Below, piece by piece: positions 63,573 through 64,000 of a stretch of DNA of 64,000 nucleotides. The translations under genes and the position numbers were made by a program. The notes under the pieces were generated by a model. That model saw only the letters and a program-made list of their open reading frames with translations. It did not search any database and was not told the origin of the DNA. The stretch comes from Opitutia bacterium UBA7350. GTDB taxonomy: Bacteria; Verrucomicrobiota; Verrucomicrobiia; Opitutales; Coraliomargaritaceae. The DNA lies in NCBI GenBank assembly GCA_949524905.1, contig CATINC010000013.1:124001-188000 (forward strand), written 5' to 3'. Position 1 is the first letter of the stretch. Every line of letters starts with the position of its first letter.

Positions 63573-64000
63573 TCAAACCTTCAGCTCTTCATCAAAACAG
63601 ACCGCAACTTTACCGCACTTACCTGAAGCCATTAAGGAATAGGCTTCGTCCACTTGATCAATTTCAAAGCGATGGGTAATTAAGTCGGCCGGATGTAAAT
63701 TCCAACGTACCAGACGCTCAACTAATTTCATCATACGCCAGGTCGAGGTTACCCATGAACCGTAGAGTGTTTTTTGATCATGAATCATGTCGGGAGAAGG
63801 ATTAAGCTGCATAGGTCCGCCCTCCCCAATCATAACCATCTTTCCCCATTTTCGGGTCGCTCGTAAGGCCATATTTCGCGCACTGTGATGCGCCGAGCAC
63901 TCCACTGCCCGCTCAACTCCGTGACCATTTGTAAGCTTGCGGATGTCTTTCTCGTTGTCCTCACCCGCTAATAAAACCTCATCAAATAATTTTAAATCTT
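63573..64000 (-). CDS. Zinc-type medium-chain alcohol dehydrogenase, C-terminal part (truncated by window edge)
   Basis: The reading frame is open from 64000 down to the stop at 63573, giving the last 141 or so residues of an MDR-family dehydrogenase. The visible stretch includes the end of the Rossmann domain (NGHGVERAVECSAHHSARNMAL, KWGKMVMIGEG) and the C-terminal catalytic-domain strands (LITHRFEIDQVDEAYSLMASGKCGKVAV). The zinc-site residues and NAD loop lie beyond the window, so the substrate class cannot be named. It is convergent with the AraC-type gene, 35 bases away. Confidence 0.88.
   Translation of the reverse strand, partial: DLKLFDEVLLAGEDNEKDIRKLTNGHGVERAVECSAHHSARNMALRATRKWGKMVMIGEGGPMQLNPSPDMIHDQKTLYGSWVTSTWRMMKLVERLVRWNLHPADLITHRFEIDQVDEAYSLMASGKCGKVAVCFDEELKV

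Noticed and set aside
1-64000. Mobile elements, prophage, CRISPR arrays or defence islands
   Set aside because: No transposase, integrase, Cas gene, repeat array or toxin-antitoxin pair was recognised; nearly all genes are chromosomal housekeeping types.

Overview
The window looks like a chromosomal segment of a verrucomicrobial bacterium, probably of the Opitutae/Puniceicoccales type. This is inferred from gene content only: a long-form IspG, a SufT with an N-terminal extension, a carboxynorspermidine/saccharopine-type dehydrogenase, a stand-alone AAA_26/DRTGG protein beside a short Pta, and two large conserved-looking proteins I cannot assign. The cell is Gram-negative (YidC, RseP, a PagL-like outer-membrane protein, lipoprotein). 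Most genes have no clear Shine-Dalgarno sequence. Coding is dense: no gene-free stretch exceeds 300 bases, and I see no insertion sequence, prophage, CRISPR array or rRNA.

Layout. 1-46 is the 3' part of a tRNA-Ser, followed by a secreted TPR protein. 1763-4527 is rpsO (with a structured leader and a terminator) and pnp. 4.6-6.2 kb is AT-rich and holds a secreted esterase and a PagL-like protein. 6.3-13 kb runs MFS transporter, a RecB-type nuclease fused to an XPD/DinG helicase, pyrB, pyrC and a CPBP protease. 13-18.2 kb holds yicC, a tandem ACT protein, lysS and a P1B-4 metal ATPase. 18.2-26 kb is a DNA-repair block: dinG, a small TPR protein, and an AddB-like nuclease overlapping an AddA/UvrD-like helicase. 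26-35.7 kb holds argH, a YyaL-type thioredoxin-domain protein, mutL with a degenerate endonuclease site, an unknown 469-residue protein, sufT, a saccharopine-dehydrogenase-family enzyme and cysH.

35.7-42 kb is an envelope and isoprenoid operon (uppS-cdsA-dxr-rseP-ispG). DXR and IspG belong to the MEP pathway, UppS makes the cell-wall lipid carrier, CdsA makes CDP-diacylglycerol and RseP is an intramembrane protease. 42-47 kb holds rdgB, ribD, a metallo-beta-lactamase-fold hydrolase, a TPR protein and murJ. 47-54 kb starts with pta (candidate sigma-54 promoter), continues with the AAA_26/DRTGG protein and a 1153-residue unknown, and ends with an aldose-epimerase-like protein and a small lipoprotein. 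54.2-57.7 kb, on the minus strand, holds yebC downstream of the rpmH-rnpA-yidD-yidC operon; rpmH is only 44 residues long.

The most interesting locus is 57.8-62.5 kb on the minus strand. Three tightly packed genes encode a D-glycerate 3-kinase-like enzyme, a glucosyl-3-phosphoglycerate phosphatase-like HAD enzyme, and a 988-residue fusion. The fusion joins a glucosyl-3-phosphoglycerate synthase domain to a GH13_18 glucosylglycerate-phosphorylase-like domain. Together they could make and break down the compatible solute glucosylglycerate in a closed cycle (3-phosphoglycerate, glucosylphosphoglycerate, glucosylglycerate, glycerate, 3-phosphoglycerate), with the synthetic and the degradative enzyme in one polypeptide. 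A divergent AraC-family regulator, with an inverted repeat in the shared promoter region, may control it. The window ends inside a zinc-type alcohol dehydrogenase gene.
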